Part shown: positions 41,969-51,341 of the stretch, one piece after another
Layout of the letters: every line of letters begins with the position of its first letter
How positions within the stretch are numbered: the first letter of the stretch is position 1
Origin: PUPG01 sp031323845
Lineage (GTDB): Bacteria; Bacteroidota; Bacteroidia; Bacteroidales; UBA7960
Assembly: GCA_031323845.1 (NCBI GenBank)
Contig: JAVIYP010000001.1
Location: 1 to 64,000, forward strand
DNA: 64,000 bases
Direction: 5' to 3'
Program-made: the position numbers and the translations under genes
The notes under the pieces: generated by a model
The model's input: the letters and a program-made list of their open reading frames with translations, nothing else
Database searches by the model: none
What the model was told of the DNA's origin: nothing

Positions 41969-43603
41969 TTATTGGTTGTTACTCGCTGCATAGTCAGAAT
42001 AATCGTAAGGCGCTTTATCCACCACCGGTATTTCCTCAAAGTTTTCGAGGGTTGGAGGGGTGTCGACCTGCCATTCCAGTGTTTTGCCTCCCCAGGGGTT
42101 TTTCTCGCTGGTTTTTTCTCCGTGCCGGGCCGACCGAATAAGGTTAATAAAGATGATAAGGGCACCGGCAATCATGACCCATGCGCCAAGTGACGACAGT
42201 ATATTGGCGCTATGGAACTCCGGCAGATAGTCGTAATAGCGACGGGGCATGCCCATCATTCCCAGGGCAAACATAGGCAGGTACAGGGCAAGGAAGCCGA
42301 TAAAGAAGATACCCCATCCCATATTGGCCCAGTTATGGTCGTACTTCCTGCCGAATATTTTCGGGAACCAGTAATGCAGGGCGGCCATAAAGGCATAGCC
42401 GGTACCACCGAAAACAATGAAGTGGAAGTGTGCTACCACAAAATGCGTGTCGTGCAGGTGGACGTTGGTGGCCAGTGCACCGAGTACCAGGCCGGTCAAT
42501 CCGCCTATCATAAAAACAAAAAGAAAGGAAACTGACCAGAAGAACGGAGTCTCCATGTGCAATGAACCCTTATACATGGTCGACACCCAGTTAAACACTT
42601 TTATGGCCGACGGGATTGCCACCAGGAAGGTCAGAAAGGAGAACGTCATCAGCGCACGGCCGCTCATTCCGGAAGTAAACATGTGATGACCCCACACGAA
42701 GTACCCCACAAATGCAATGGCCATGGTTGAAAGTACGATGGCTCTGTACCCGAAAATGCTTTTCCTGGAGAACACAGGTATGATTTCGCTGATCACTCCC
42801 ATAGCGGGCAATATCATGATATAGACGGCTGGATGAGAATAAATCCAGAAGAGGTGCTGGTACAGTATGGGGTCGCCGCCAAGTGCGGGATCAAAGAAGC
42901 CTATACCCATCACTCTTTCGGCAATAATCAACAGCAATGTGATGCCGATGACAGGCGTGGCCAGGATCTGTATCCATGCAGTGCCGTAGAGTGTCCATGG
43001 AAACAGGGGCATTTTTAACCATTTCATGCCCGGCGCACGCAGGCGGTGGATTGTAACCACAAAATTGATGCCGGTTAAGATGGAAGAAAAGCCCATCACA
43101 AAGGCACCCGTAACTGCCGGCAGTACGTTGGTCGGCGTTTGAAAACTATACGGGGCATAAAAAGTCCAGCCCGTATCGGGTGGTCCGCCTCCTGTAAACT
43201 GGGAGGTTAGCACAATGAGGATACCAATGATGTAAAGCCACCACGAAAGCAGGTTAATGCGTGGAAATGCCACATCTTTTGCTCCGATCATGATCGGAAG
43301 GAAAAAGTTGCCGAACACCGCAGGCAACCCGGGCACAACGATGATAAAGATCATGATGATGCCATGCAGGGTAAAAAGGCTGTTGTAGGTTTGCGGCCCC
43401 ATAATGGTATGTCCCGGGGCGATAAGCTGTGTTTTCATAAGCAAGCCGAGTATGGCTGCTATGGAAAAGAAAAACAGCATGGTGTAAAGATACAGCAACC
43501 CGATCCGTTTGTGATCGGTCGAAAATATCCAGCCCGCAATACCTTTATAACGCCCCCGGTATTCCAGATAGCTGGGTTGTTGTTCTGTATGGGTTTGTGA
43601 CAT
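41969..43603 (-). CDS. coxA: Cytochrome c oxidase subunit I, A2-type active-site helix
   Basis: The 544-residue protein has 12 helices with the heme-copper ligands in place: ITLHGIIMIF-type first His, WIYSHPAVYIMILP (CuB His with the His-Tyr cross-link pair), VWGHHMFTSG (two CuB His) and HDTHFVVAHFHFI (both heme His). In A1 oxidases helix VI reads GHPEVY; here it reads YSHPAVY, which is the A2 subfamily signature where Tyr-Ser replaces the D-channel Glu. This fits the caa3 assignment from CoxB. It reduces oxygen and pumps protons in the inner membrane, and is followed at 11 bases by coxC. Confidence 0.96.
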   Translation of the reverse strand: MSQTHTEQQPSYLEYRGRYKGIAGWIFSTDHKRIGLLYLYTMLFFFSIAAILGLLMKTQLIAPGHTIMGPQTYNSLFTLHGIIMIFIIVVPGLPAVFGNFFLPIMIGAKDVAFPRINLLSWWLYIIGILIVLTSQFTGGGPPDTGWTFYAPYSFQTPTNVLPAVTGAFVMGFSSILTGINFVVTIHRLRAPGMKWLKMPLFPWTLYGTAWIQILATPVIGITLLLIIAERVMGIGFFDPALGGDPILYQHLFWIYSHPAVYIMILPAMGVISEIIPVFSRKSIFGYRAIVLSTMAIAFVGYFVWGHHMFTSGMSGRALMTFSFLTFLVAIPSAIKVFNWVSTMYKGSLHMETPFFWSVSFLFVFMIGGLTGLVLGALATNVHLHDTHFVVAHFHFIVFGGTGYAFMAALHYWFPKIFGRKYDHNWANMGWGIFFIGFLALYLPMFALGMMGMPRRYYDYLPEFHSANILSSLGAWVMIAGALIIFINLIRSARHGEKTSEKNPWGGKTLEWQVDTPPTLENFEEIPVVDKAPYDYSDYAASNNQ

Positions 43604-43625
43604 AGTCCTGATTTAAAATAAGTGA

Positions 43626-44417
43626 TTAGGTATGTTTCCTTTTAGGTTTGAATATGATCAGCCCGCCAAAAATGAGCAGGGCAAAGAATAAAATCAGCGT
43701 GCCGGCAATTTTGGTAAGGTTCAGCACATAACGCTGCCCCTCGGGATCATATGAAAAGCAGTAGGCCAGCACCCTGCTGAAGGAAGGTCCAGAACGGCCT
43801 GCTGCTGTCTCTATGACAGCCATTTTCAGGTCGATGGGCAAAAAATAGGTCCCATGCAGGTACCTTGTGATCTTCCCTTCTTCAGAGACGAAAATCATGG
43901 CAGCGGTATGCAGGAAGTCGAGACCCGCGCGTTTATACCGGAAACCAACGGCGTCGGTCAGCCTTGCCGCATTCAGGCTGTCGGTGACAAAAAACTGCCA
44001 ACCGTCGGGGTTGATCTCCCTGGTCAGAAGGTTGAAATAATTGTTCCTGTTGTTATGAGCCAGTTCCGGGCCTTCACGGGGGTCGAAACTGATGTTCAGT
44101 ATCTGAAAATCCTTGCCCGGCTCCAGGTCCGAACGTGATATCACATCGGCCATGGCGCCCATGAACGGACTGCAAATGCCCGGACAGCGATAATACACCA
44201 GGGCGATCACAGTTGGTTTATCGAGAAAGTCATACAGCCTGACATTTTCACCGCTGGTATTGATCAGCATGATGTCATCCGAAATGTACTCATCCAGGCG
44301 CTCTTCAATGCCAATCTCTGTGGTGCCGGTCTGATACCTGGGTTGTAAAGCCTGCGCCTGCAAATGATGAGGCAATAATGCTAATACACTGATACTAATT
44401 AGAAAGGTTTTATTCAT
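43626..44417 (-). CDS. SCO1/SenC-family copper chaperone
   Basis: The 263-residue protein has a signal peptide (LISISVLALLPHHLQAQA), a thioredoxin-like domain with CPGIC at Cys78 and Cys82 and the copper His170 in DFLHTAAM, and a C-terminal anchor helix from about 235. It loads copper into the CuA site of subunit II. The C-terminal rather than N-terminal membrane anchor is the less usual layout, though known in Bacteroidota. It separates the Act genes from the oxidase genes in one continuous run. Confidence 0.9.
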   Translation of the reverse strand: MNKTFLISISVLALLPHHLQAQALQPRYQTGTTEIGIEERLDEYISDDIMLINTSGENVRLYDFLDKPTVIALVYYRCPGICSPFMGAMADVISRSDLEPGKDFQILNISFDPREGPELAHNNRNNYFNLLTREINPDGWQFFVTDSLNAARLTDAVGFRYKRAGLDFLHTAAMIFVSEEGKITRYLHGTYFLPIDLKMAVIETAAGRSGPSFSRVLAYCFSYDPEGQRYVLNLTKIAGTLILFFALLIFGGLIIFKPKRKHT

Positions 44418-44480
44418 TGATGGTTCCTATTGGTTGTTAACTTTCATGCATTTTTCATGCTGTATAAAGTTACGCATAAA

Positions 44481-45641
44481 TTACAGATGGTGATGCTTGC
44501 TTTCTTCAAGCTGGGGATGGTTAACCGGAATCATGGGGGCTTTTTCCAGCCGTGACGACACCATGAACAAAAACAATCCGGTAAACCCCAGCCATGAGCC
44601 TGCTTCCACAATGCCCGGCTGAATGTTGCCCGCACTGCCTGGCATGATCTGCAGATAGAGGCTGATCCACAAACCAAAGACCAGCAACAGGCTGACGGTA
44701 ATCATCAGGATCTTGTTTCTGCCCGCAACATCCGACATCATTAAAACACATGGAATGGCAAAATTAATAAGAGGCTCGGCATAAAAAAGAATGCGCCATT
44801 CGCCCAGGAAACGAGGATAATAATAGGCTGTCATCTCTGGTATATTTGCGTACCAGATGATCAGGAACTGCATGAACCAGAGATAGCCCCACACAACGCT
44901 GAATCGGAAAAGGTAGCGTGCGAAATCGTGCCTGTGTGCCAGGTTCAGCTCACTGAAAAAGCCTTTCCTTCTCAACCACCAGATCATCAGTACAATTACG
45001 GCAACAGCGTAATAAATGCTGGTGACTGCAGCCCTGAATCCAAAAAGGGTGCTGTACCAATGTGCATCAATGGTCATGATCCAGTCGATGGCAGCGAGCG
45101 AAAAGAAAAAGGCTGCAACAAAAATGAACACTTTTGAATAATAGCGCAGCTTGTCGTGTGATAACAGGTTTGGTGCGGCATCTTCCTTTGCGGCATGGCG
45201 GCGCAAAATCATCATCAGGCTGATCCAGAGGCTAAAATAGATGATGATGCGTATCATATAGAAGGGCACATTCAAAAAAGGTCTTTTGTGTGCTATAAGT
45301 TTATCAGCTTCAACGATGCCTGGTTGTGCCCATTTGTAGATATCAGGCAATCCGAAATACAGCAACAGCATCACCAGGGCTCCGGCAGGAAGCCAGGCTC
45401 CGAGTGCAAGGGGCAGTCTCTGAAACAGAGCCGACCATCCTGAATTGGTGACGTATTGCAGCGCAAAAAACAGGAGCGCCCCCATGGCAATGGTCAGGTA
45501 AAACATGTTGTTGAGCAGGATATTGGTCCATGCCTGTGCCGGTTCCGTAATAAAGCCGTACACCAGTGCGGCAATACCAATGACGATAAGCAGGGCTGCA
45601 ACGGCCTTGAATCGTTTTGATGCTTTGTATGTATAGTCCAT
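44481..45641 (-). CDS. actF: Alternative complex III subunit ActF
   Basis: The 386-residue protein has about ten helices. The FYLTIAMGALLFFALQYV, SLAAIDWIMTIDAHWYST and LRFSVVWGYLWFMQFLIIWY-like stretches are typical of ActF, a relative of the NrfD-type membrane subunit ActC. It helps form the quinol site and proton path of the menaquinol:cytochrome c oxidoreductase. The His-rich C-terminus (ESKHHHL) is just a short tail. It follows actE by 12 bases. Confidence 0.92.
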   Translation of the reverse strand: MDYTYKASKRFKAVAALLIVIGIAALVYGFITEPAQAWTNILLNNMFYLTIAMGALLFFALQYVTNSGWSALFQRLPLALGAWLPAGALVMLLLYFGLPDIYKWAQPGIVEADKLIAHKRPFLNVPFYMIRIIIYFSLWISLMMILRRHAAKEDAAPNLLSHDKLRYYSKVFIFVAAFFFSLAAIDWIMTIDAHWYSTLFGFRAAVTSIYYAVAVIVLMIWWLRRKGFFSELNLAHRHDFARYLFRFSVVWGYLWFMQFLIIWYANIPEMTAYYYPRFLGEWRILFYAEPLINFAIPCVLMMSDVAGRNKILMITVSLLLVFGLWISLYLQIMPGSAGNIQPGIVEAGSWLGFTGLFLFMVSSRLEKAPMIPVNHPQLEESKHHHL

Positions 45642-45653
45642 ACTGATATAAAT

Positions 45654-46241
45654 TTACTGCGCTTGTACTATTTCTTGAATAAAACTGACGATCTTCCAGC
45701 GGTCGTCGGGTCGGATAAGGCTGGCATGCGGACCCATGACGCCCCATCCGGCAGTGATCACATGATACAGTTCTCCTTCCGGTAACGACTTCACTTCATC
45801 GGATACCAGGGAGGTAGGAGGAATGACGTAAGCACCGCTGGTGAAGAGGTTGCCCATTCCATCGCCGGTGCGGCCATGGCAGTTTGCGCAAAAGATCTGA
45901 TACAGGCTTTCGCCTTCTTCAAGCAGCCGTTCGGTGATCTTATGCGGATTGCGCAGCTCTTTTCCTGCCGCTTCTCTGCCGTATGCATCAGCCGGATAGG
46001 CGTAAGGCATGATGTGTGTGGGAATGGTTCCCTCAACCGGTTTACGCATGGTTTTGCCGTCTGCCATGGCAGGGTTTTCGCTATAGGTTTTATAGGCCGG
46101 GCCGTGCGCCATATCCGGAAAATATTCATAGCCCTTGTCCATGCGCGTTCTGTCGCATGAGCCAATTAGCAACACAAGAAGGCTGATGGTGATCAAACTC
46201 AGGAGGCGTGCCATGTTGGTACTGTTTTGTGATAAACGCAT
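45654..46241 (-). CDS. actE: Alternative complex III subunit ActE (mono-heme cytochrome c lipoprotein)
   Basis: The 195-residue protein has a lipobox (LIGSC, Cys29) and one heme motif, FCANCHGRTGDG, with a likely axial Met in the GWGVMGPHAS region. Its N-terminal half carries ActE's typical DMAHGPAYKTY and KPVEGTIPTHIMPY segments. It is the mobile or terminal heme of the Act complex, passing electrons towards the caa3 oxidase. A second start nine codons downstream would also give a good signal. Confidence 0.92.
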   Translation of the reverse strand: MRLSQNSTNMARLLSLITISLLVLLIGSCDRTRMDKGYEYFPDMAHGPAYKTYSENPAMADGKTMRKPVEGTIPTHIMPYAYPADAYGREAAGKELRNPHKITERLLEEGESLYQIFCANCHGRTGDGMGNLFTSGAYVIPPTSLVSDEVKSLPEGELYHVITAGWGVMGPHASLIRPDDRWKIVSFIQEIVQAQ

Positions 46242-46251
46242 ATCAATAAAG

Positions 46252-46764
46252 TTATGATTCTGTTTCCTTTTCCAGGATCTCTTCGGCGCCGCATTCCATG
46301 ATCCAGGTTTTTATCTCTTCCGGGTTGAAGTTTTGATCCATAAGCAGGTAAAACCTGTCATCGCTGGCCCGTGTGTCAATAATAAAGGGTTCTTTTCCGG
46401 GGAAGAGGCGGACCCTCCCCAGGAAGGCCATGACGCTGACACCACCCGTAATCAGTACGGTGAGCAGAAAGAGTATTACCACCATGGGAGGAAAGCTGAA
46501 CACTGGCTTCCCGCCAAAGCGGAGCGGATAATCGATCACAGAGGTATAATACAAAAAACCGAATGCTCCAACGACCGTTCCGATAGCTACCAAAACGGCA
46601 AGATAGGGAAGGAGCGACTCGCGGGTGAAGGCCTTGATCAGGTCATGATTGGTGGCCGGACCGTAAACGTCTTTAATATTGGCATGCCGCTGCTTCAGCA
46701 ATTTGATTGCATTCAGCAGTTTGGCTTCATCGTCAAAGACTCCTATGATGCTTTTTGTGTTCAT
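46252..46764 (-). CDS. actD: Alternative complex III subunit ActD (DUF3341)
   Basis: The 170-residue protein begins SIIGVFDDEAKLLNAIKLL and has two helices in the middle (YLAVLVAIGTVVGAFGFLYY and PPMVVILFLLTVLITGGVS), then ends with the DDRFYLLM, IMECGAEEILE part typical of DUF3341. It is a structural, non-cofactor subunit. Its start overlaps the actC stop by four bases (ATGA), which implies translational coupling. Confidence 0.93.
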   Translation of the reverse strand: MNTKSIIGVFDDEAKLLNAIKLLKQRHANIKDVYGPATNHDLIKAFTRESLLPYLAVLVAIGTVVGAFGFLYYTSVIDYPLRFGGKPVFSFPPMVVILFLLTVLITGGVSVMAFLGRVRLFPGKEPFIIDTRASDDRFYLLMDQNFNPEEIKTWIMECGAEEILEKETES

Positions 46765-48140
46765 GCCTGGGTTGTTTTGTTGTTGTTTTTTCCGATTTTT
46801 GAGATGGGTTTTACCTCGTTGATGGCAATAATGGGTATGAATTTAACAAACAGCAACATACCTACGATAAACAGTCCGAAGGTGCCAACATAAATGCCAA
46901 TGTCAACCAGGGTCGGCTGGTAGCTTACCCAGCTCGATGGCAGAAAGTCCTGAGCCAGCGACGATATCATTATAATAAACCGTTCGTACCACATGCCGAT
47001 GTTGATGATCACAGAGACCAGAAACAGCACCAGGAGGTTCCTGCGCGCCTTTTTGAACCAGAACACCTGGGGTGCAATGGCGTTGCAGAACACCATGATC
47101 CAGAAGGCCGTTGAGAAGGTTCCTGTTGCCCGGGCATTAAAGAAGGTGTAAATCTCGTATTCGACACCTGAATACCAGGCAATAAAAAGCTCTGTGGCAT
47201 AGGCCAGTCCAATGACCATGCTTCCGTATTTCAATACGTGGGCAATATTGTCAAAATGCTTTTCTGTGATGTAATCAGAAATATTATATGCTTTCCTGGC
47301 GAGTATCATCAGGGTAAGCACCATGGCGAAGCCTGAGAATATGGCTCCGACAAAGAAGTAGGGGGGGAGTATTGTGGCGTGCCATCCGGGCAGCACAGAG
47401 ATGGCAAAGTCAAGGGCGACGATGGTATGTACTGAGATTACCAGCGGGGCTGCAAGGCCTCCCAGCAATTTCATAAGGGTTTCGTAGCGGTTATAGGTAT
47501 GCAACGAGCCGTCCCATCCCATACTGAAAATACCATAAATTGTTTTCCGGAATTTGTTTTTAGTTCGGTCGCGGATGGTGGCCAGGTCGGGTACCATGCC
47601 AAGGTACCAGAGCGTGACCGACATGATCAGGTATGTGCTGATGGCAAGCACGTCCCAGAAAAGCGCAGAGTTATAGTTCACCCAGAGCAGCCTGGTATTG
47701 GGGTAGGGCAGTATGAAAAAGGCCAGCCAGGGACGACCCATGTGGATCAGCGGGAACAGTCCGGCGCACATAACGGCAAATACCGTCATGGCTTCTGCTG
47801 ACCGGTTGATCGAACCGGCCCATTGCTGCCTGAACACCAGGAAAAATATGGTGAACGCAGTACCGGCATGACCAATGCCTATCCACCAAACAAAGTTAAT
47901 AATATCCCAGCCCCAGCCTACGCTGTTGTTCAGTCCCCATGTGCCCAGCCCCTGGCTGAGCGACATGTAAAAAGCCCAGCCGCCGTAGGCGAGGAAAAGG
48001 CAGCCCAATCCAAACCCAACCAGCCACCAGAGCGGAGGTCTGCCTTCCGTATTGACCAGCAACTCTTCGGTTATCTGGCCGTATTTCTTTTGACCCTTAA
48101 CAAGCGACAGGTCTATGTTACCAGTCATCATTTGATTCAT
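46761..48140 (-). CDS. actC: Alternative complex III subunit ActC (NrfD-like membrane protein)
   Basis: The 459-residue protein has about ten helices and the NrfD/PsrC signature: WGWDIINFVWWIGIGHAGT, FPLIHMGRPWLAFFILPYPN and FVGAIFSGFAMVLTLMI. It holds the menaquinol-binding site and a proton-translocation path next to ActB. It lies 78 bases downstream of actB and overlaps actD. Confidence 0.94.
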   Translation of the reverse strand: MNQMMTGNIDLSLVKGQKKYGQITEELLVNTEGRPPLWWLVGFGLGCLFLAYGGWAFYMSLSQGLGTWGLNNSVGWGWDIINFVWWIGIGHAGTAFTIFFLVFRQQWAGSINRSAEAMTVFAVMCAGLFPLIHMGRPWLAFFILPYPNTRLLWVNYNSALFWDVLAISTYLIMSVTLWYLGMVPDLATIRDRTKNKFRKTIYGIFSMGWDGSLHTYNRYETLMKLLGGLAAPLVISVHTIVALDFAISVLPGWHATILPPYFFVGAIFSGFAMVLTLMILARKAYNISDYITEKHFDNIAHVLKYGSMVIGLAYATELFIAWYSGVEYEIYTFFNARATGTFSTAFWIMVFCNAIAPQVFWFKKARRNLLVLFLVSVIINIGMWYERFIIMISSLAQDFLPSSWVSYQPTLVDIGIYVGTFGLFIVGMLLFVKFIPIIAINEVKPISKIGKNNNKTTQA

Positions 48141-48218
48141 TTTTCAGCGTCAGTGATTATGTTCTTTTTGTTTCGATAGCGTTTGTGTGCTCTTTCCGTC
48201 TTAATGACGTTATATTCA

Positions 48219-51182
48219 TTATCTGTTGCGTATCCTTGTGAGGTAACTTACCGATGCCAGAGTGTGCAATTCTTCGAGCAATTGGTAATTACGGGGGTCT
48301 TTGATCATGGCTGACACCCGGGATGTTTTGTCGTTAAGGTCGCCAAACACCAGCGCATCCGACGGGCAAGCCTGAACACAGGCAGGTTTTATCTCACCAT
48401 CCTTAAGCCGGCGCCGTTCAATTTTTGCCGTAGTCTTGGCTTCATGAATGCGCTGAATGCAGAATGAGCATTTTTCCACCACACCTCTTTCCCTGACCGT
48501 CACGTCGGGGTTAAGAACCATACGGCCCAGTTCCGAATTCATATGATAGTCGAAAGCCTTGTTCTGTGCATAGGCAAACCAGTTGAAACGCCTTACCTTG
48601 TAAGGGCAGTTATTGATGCAGTATTTGGTGCCCACACAGCGGTTGTAAGCCATCTGGTTGATGCCTTCCTTGCTGTGTGTGGTGGCGGCCACGGGACAAA
48701 CATTTTCGCAGGGAGCGTGGTCGCAGTGCATGCACATCACGGGCTGAAACACGATGTCGGGATTTACCGCATCACCGTTGTAGTAACGGTCGATCCTGAT
48801 CCAGTGCATGATGCGGCGCCTCCTTACTTCATCCTTCCCGACCACGGGTACGTTGTTCTCACTTTGACAGGCGATGACACAGGTGGAACAACCACTGCAG
48901 GCATTGAGATCAATAAGCAGCGCCCAATGATGACCTTCATAGGTATCTTCAGGGTAGAGTGTTACTTTATGTTTGTCGTGATATGCGCGCAGTTCATTGC
49001 CTGCCGAAGGGTCAAGGCGGTATTTTTGAAGCGTTGATTCCCTGACGATAGCCCTGCCTTCCATAGAGAAGTGGGTCTGGGTCCGGGCAAACTGATGTCC
49101 TGAGCCTGTTTTTTCCCAGGCCGGTAACAGTCCGGCAAACAGCCGGTTTTCTCCATCCCAGCGGCTCAGCAGAAAAGCATTGCCGCCAAGGTGTTCTGCT
49201 GCCTTTCCCGCTTTGGTGCGTCCGTAGCCCAGTGGAATTGCCAGGCAATCATCGGCCATTCCAGGCTGTATCAGCACAGGCAGTTCAAGTTTGTCGTTAA
49301 TCCGGATGATGTCACCCTCCCTTAACCGGTTTTCCTCTGCAAAAGCTTGTGAAACTGCAGCAAAATTGTCCCAGGCAACCGACGATACGGGGTCGGGTAA
49401 TTCCTGCAGCCAGGGGTTGTTGGCTCCTGTGCCATCAAAGAGGGCAAGATGGGGATAGACAACGAACTCAGTGCCGGAAGCGCTGATTGCAGCTGTCTTT
49501 AACCGGGCAAAGGCTTCCATCAGACCCTTGGTATAGAACGTCATCCGGGCAGGCTCAGTTCCGGCCTGTTCAAACACCCCGGTCTGCAGCGAATGCTTCC
49601 AGAATGCTTCAGCATCGCGGTACTCAGTTTGCGTGCCGAACAGATGATTCGTCCAGTATTGTTTTAGGTATTGATGGAAATTCTGCCGGATATTCATCCA
49701 TCGAAGGAGCGTATCCTGCATCTGTGAGGTGTTGAACAGTGGATTGATGGCAGGTTGCACCAGGTTGAAATAACCTTTTTTAAAGCAGGCGTCGTTCCAC
49801 GATTCCAGGTAGTGATGGTCGGGTAATACATAAAGGCACTGCTCCGCAGTTTCTTCCCTGGTGGAGGCAAACGAAACGCTCAGCGGTGTTTTTTCAAGTC
49901 CTTCGGCGATGGCTTCCGGTTGATGATAATGATACAATGGGTTGGTCTGATGGAACATCACCGCTGAAAACCGGCCTTGCCGCAGTTCGCTGACAAATGT
50001 TTCAAAGCTCCGGTCGTCTCCATGTCCGGCATGCAAGGGAGCATCCATGTCAAGCGTGCTGCCATAGTTGCCTGCCATACTGTTGATGACGTTCACCAGG
50101 AGCTGAATGTCAATGTTGTTGTGCCCGCTAACCACCAGGGAGCGGCCTTTGAGCTCAAGAAGGTCATGCGCCAGCTGTTCCACATCATAAGTGACCTCAG
50201 GAGCCCCCAGGGTTTGGTTGCCGGTTTTCCGGGCAACGGCGTCATAAAGGGCCAGCAACAAGCGCACTTCGTCTGAGGGTTTCAGCACCATGCGCTCGTC
50301 GGCATTCGCACCGGTAAGAGAAAACCGGCTTTCAAACTGTATGTGCCTCGACATTGTCGGATTTTCATCAGAAAGCTTACGTGTGCCGGCATAACGTTTG
50401 GCAAAAATTGCCGGTGCCACCCAGCTGCCAAGGAAATCGGCACTGAAACTGACGATGAGCTCTGCCTTGTCAAAACGGTAGTCCGGAAATGCATCACTGC
50501 GGAAGCTTATCCTATGGGCTTCCCTGATGGCACTGCAGGATACAGCATCCCAGAAAATGATCTCCATCCCGGGATAACCTGAGGCAAAATCCTGAAGCAG
50601 CCGGCGTGTTGATGGACTGATCAAGGTAGGACAGACCAGGGCCATCCTTTTTCCTTCTCTTGAAAAGGCCCTCAGTTGCCTGGTGATGTCTGCGTCGGCT
50701 TCCTCCCATGAAACTGGCTTCGAGTTTTTAATAGGATGATGGTATCTTGCCCCGTTATCGTATAAACTGAGAATGGAAGCCTGAACCCTCGCCGTGGTTC
50801 CACCCTGGCTAATGGAAGAACGCGTGTTACCCTCAATTTTAATGGGTCTTCCATCACGGTTTTTTACCAGAACAGGACAATACTCGTTACCAAGCTGGTA
50901 GGTGCTTGCATACCAGATCGCTTTGCCGGGGATGAGTTCTTCGGGCTGGTTGAGATAGGGAATCGCTTTCTTAACCGGATTTTCACAAGCCGACAACACA
51001 GTAGCGGAAACGAAACTGATGCCGCACCATTTTAAAAAGTCGCGACGGCTCGATGACTTGTGGTTATGTTCATCAGCAAGGATGTCCATGGGAGTGGAAG
51101 ACTCAAGCGGGATCTCCGGTACGTTATGGGCACCTGATTTGCTCCCGTTTAATTCCTCAATGCTTTTCCAGTATTTGTTCAT
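48219..51182 (-). CDS. actB: Alternative complex III subunit ActB (molybdopterin-oxidoreductase-like plus Fe-S domain)
   Basis: The 987-residue fusion has a variant Tat start (SSRRDFLKWCGISF), a long molybdopterin-oxidoreductase-like domain to about residue 720 with no cofactor-binding motif that I can see, and a C-terminal ferredoxin domain. The cluster Cys are in NACSGCSTCVIAC, CMHCDHAPCENVCP, CVGTKYCINNCP, and CSFCIQ with PACVQACP. ActB1 and ActB2 regions are joined here, as in Bacteroidota generally. It relays electrons from the quinol site to the c hemes. It precedes actC and follows actA by 159 bases. Confidence 0.94.
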   Translation of the reverse strand: MNKYWKSIEELNGSKSGAHNVPEIPLESSTPMDILADEHNHKSSSRRDFLKWCGISFVSATVLSACENPVKKAIPYLNQPEELIPGKAIWYASTYQLGNEYCPVLVKNRDGRPIKIEGNTRSSISQGGTTARVQASILSLYDNGARYHHPIKNSKPVSWEEADADITRQLRAFSREGKRMALVCPTLISPSTRRLLQDFASGYPGMEIIFWDAVSCSAIREAHRISFRSDAFPDYRFDKAELIVSFSADFLGSWVAPAIFAKRYAGTRKLSDENPTMSRHIQFESRFSLTGANADERMVLKPSDEVRLLLALYDAVARKTGNQTLGAPEVTYDVEQLAHDLLELKGRSLVVSGHNNIDIQLLVNVINSMAGNYGSTLDMDAPLHAGHGDDRSFETFVSELRQGRFSAVMFHQTNPLYHYHQPEAIAEGLEKTPLSVSFASTREETAEQCLYVLPDHHYLESWNDACFKKGYFNLVQPAINPLFNTSQMQDTLLRWMNIRQNFHQYLKQYWTNHLFGTQTEYRDAEAFWKHSLQTGVFEQAGTEPARMTFYTKGLMEAFARLKTAAISASGTEFVVYPHLALFDGTGANNPWLQELPDPVSSVAWDNFAAVSQAFAEENRLREGDIIRINDKLELPVLIQPGMADDCLAIPLGYGRTKAGKAAEHLGGNAFLLSRWDGENRLFAGLLPAWEKTGSGHQFARTQTHFSMEGRAIVRESTLQKYRLDPSAGNELRAYHDKHKVTLYPEDTYEGHHWALLIDLNACSGCSTCVIACQSENNVPVVGKDEVRRRRIMHWIRIDRYYNGDAVNPDIVFQPVMCMHCDHAPCENVCPVAATTHSKEGINQMAYNRCVGTKYCINNCPYKVRRFNWFAYAQNKAFDYHMNSELGRMVLNPDVTVRERGVVEKCSFCIQRIHEAKTTAKIERRRLKDGEIKPACVQACPSDALVFGDLNDKTSRVSAMIKDPRNYQLLEELHTLASVSYLTRIRNR

Positions 51183-51341
51183 GTGTCCTTAATTGCGTTT
51201 TTGTATGTTCCGGATGTTTTGTTTTGGCTTTGTTTGCATGGCGTATGATGAATGTCAGATGGTGCGCGACAGGTCATGGATGTATGAAGTCATTGGTTTC
51301 AGGTATTTTTTATCAGAGAAAAACTGACGGTTAATCTTGAA

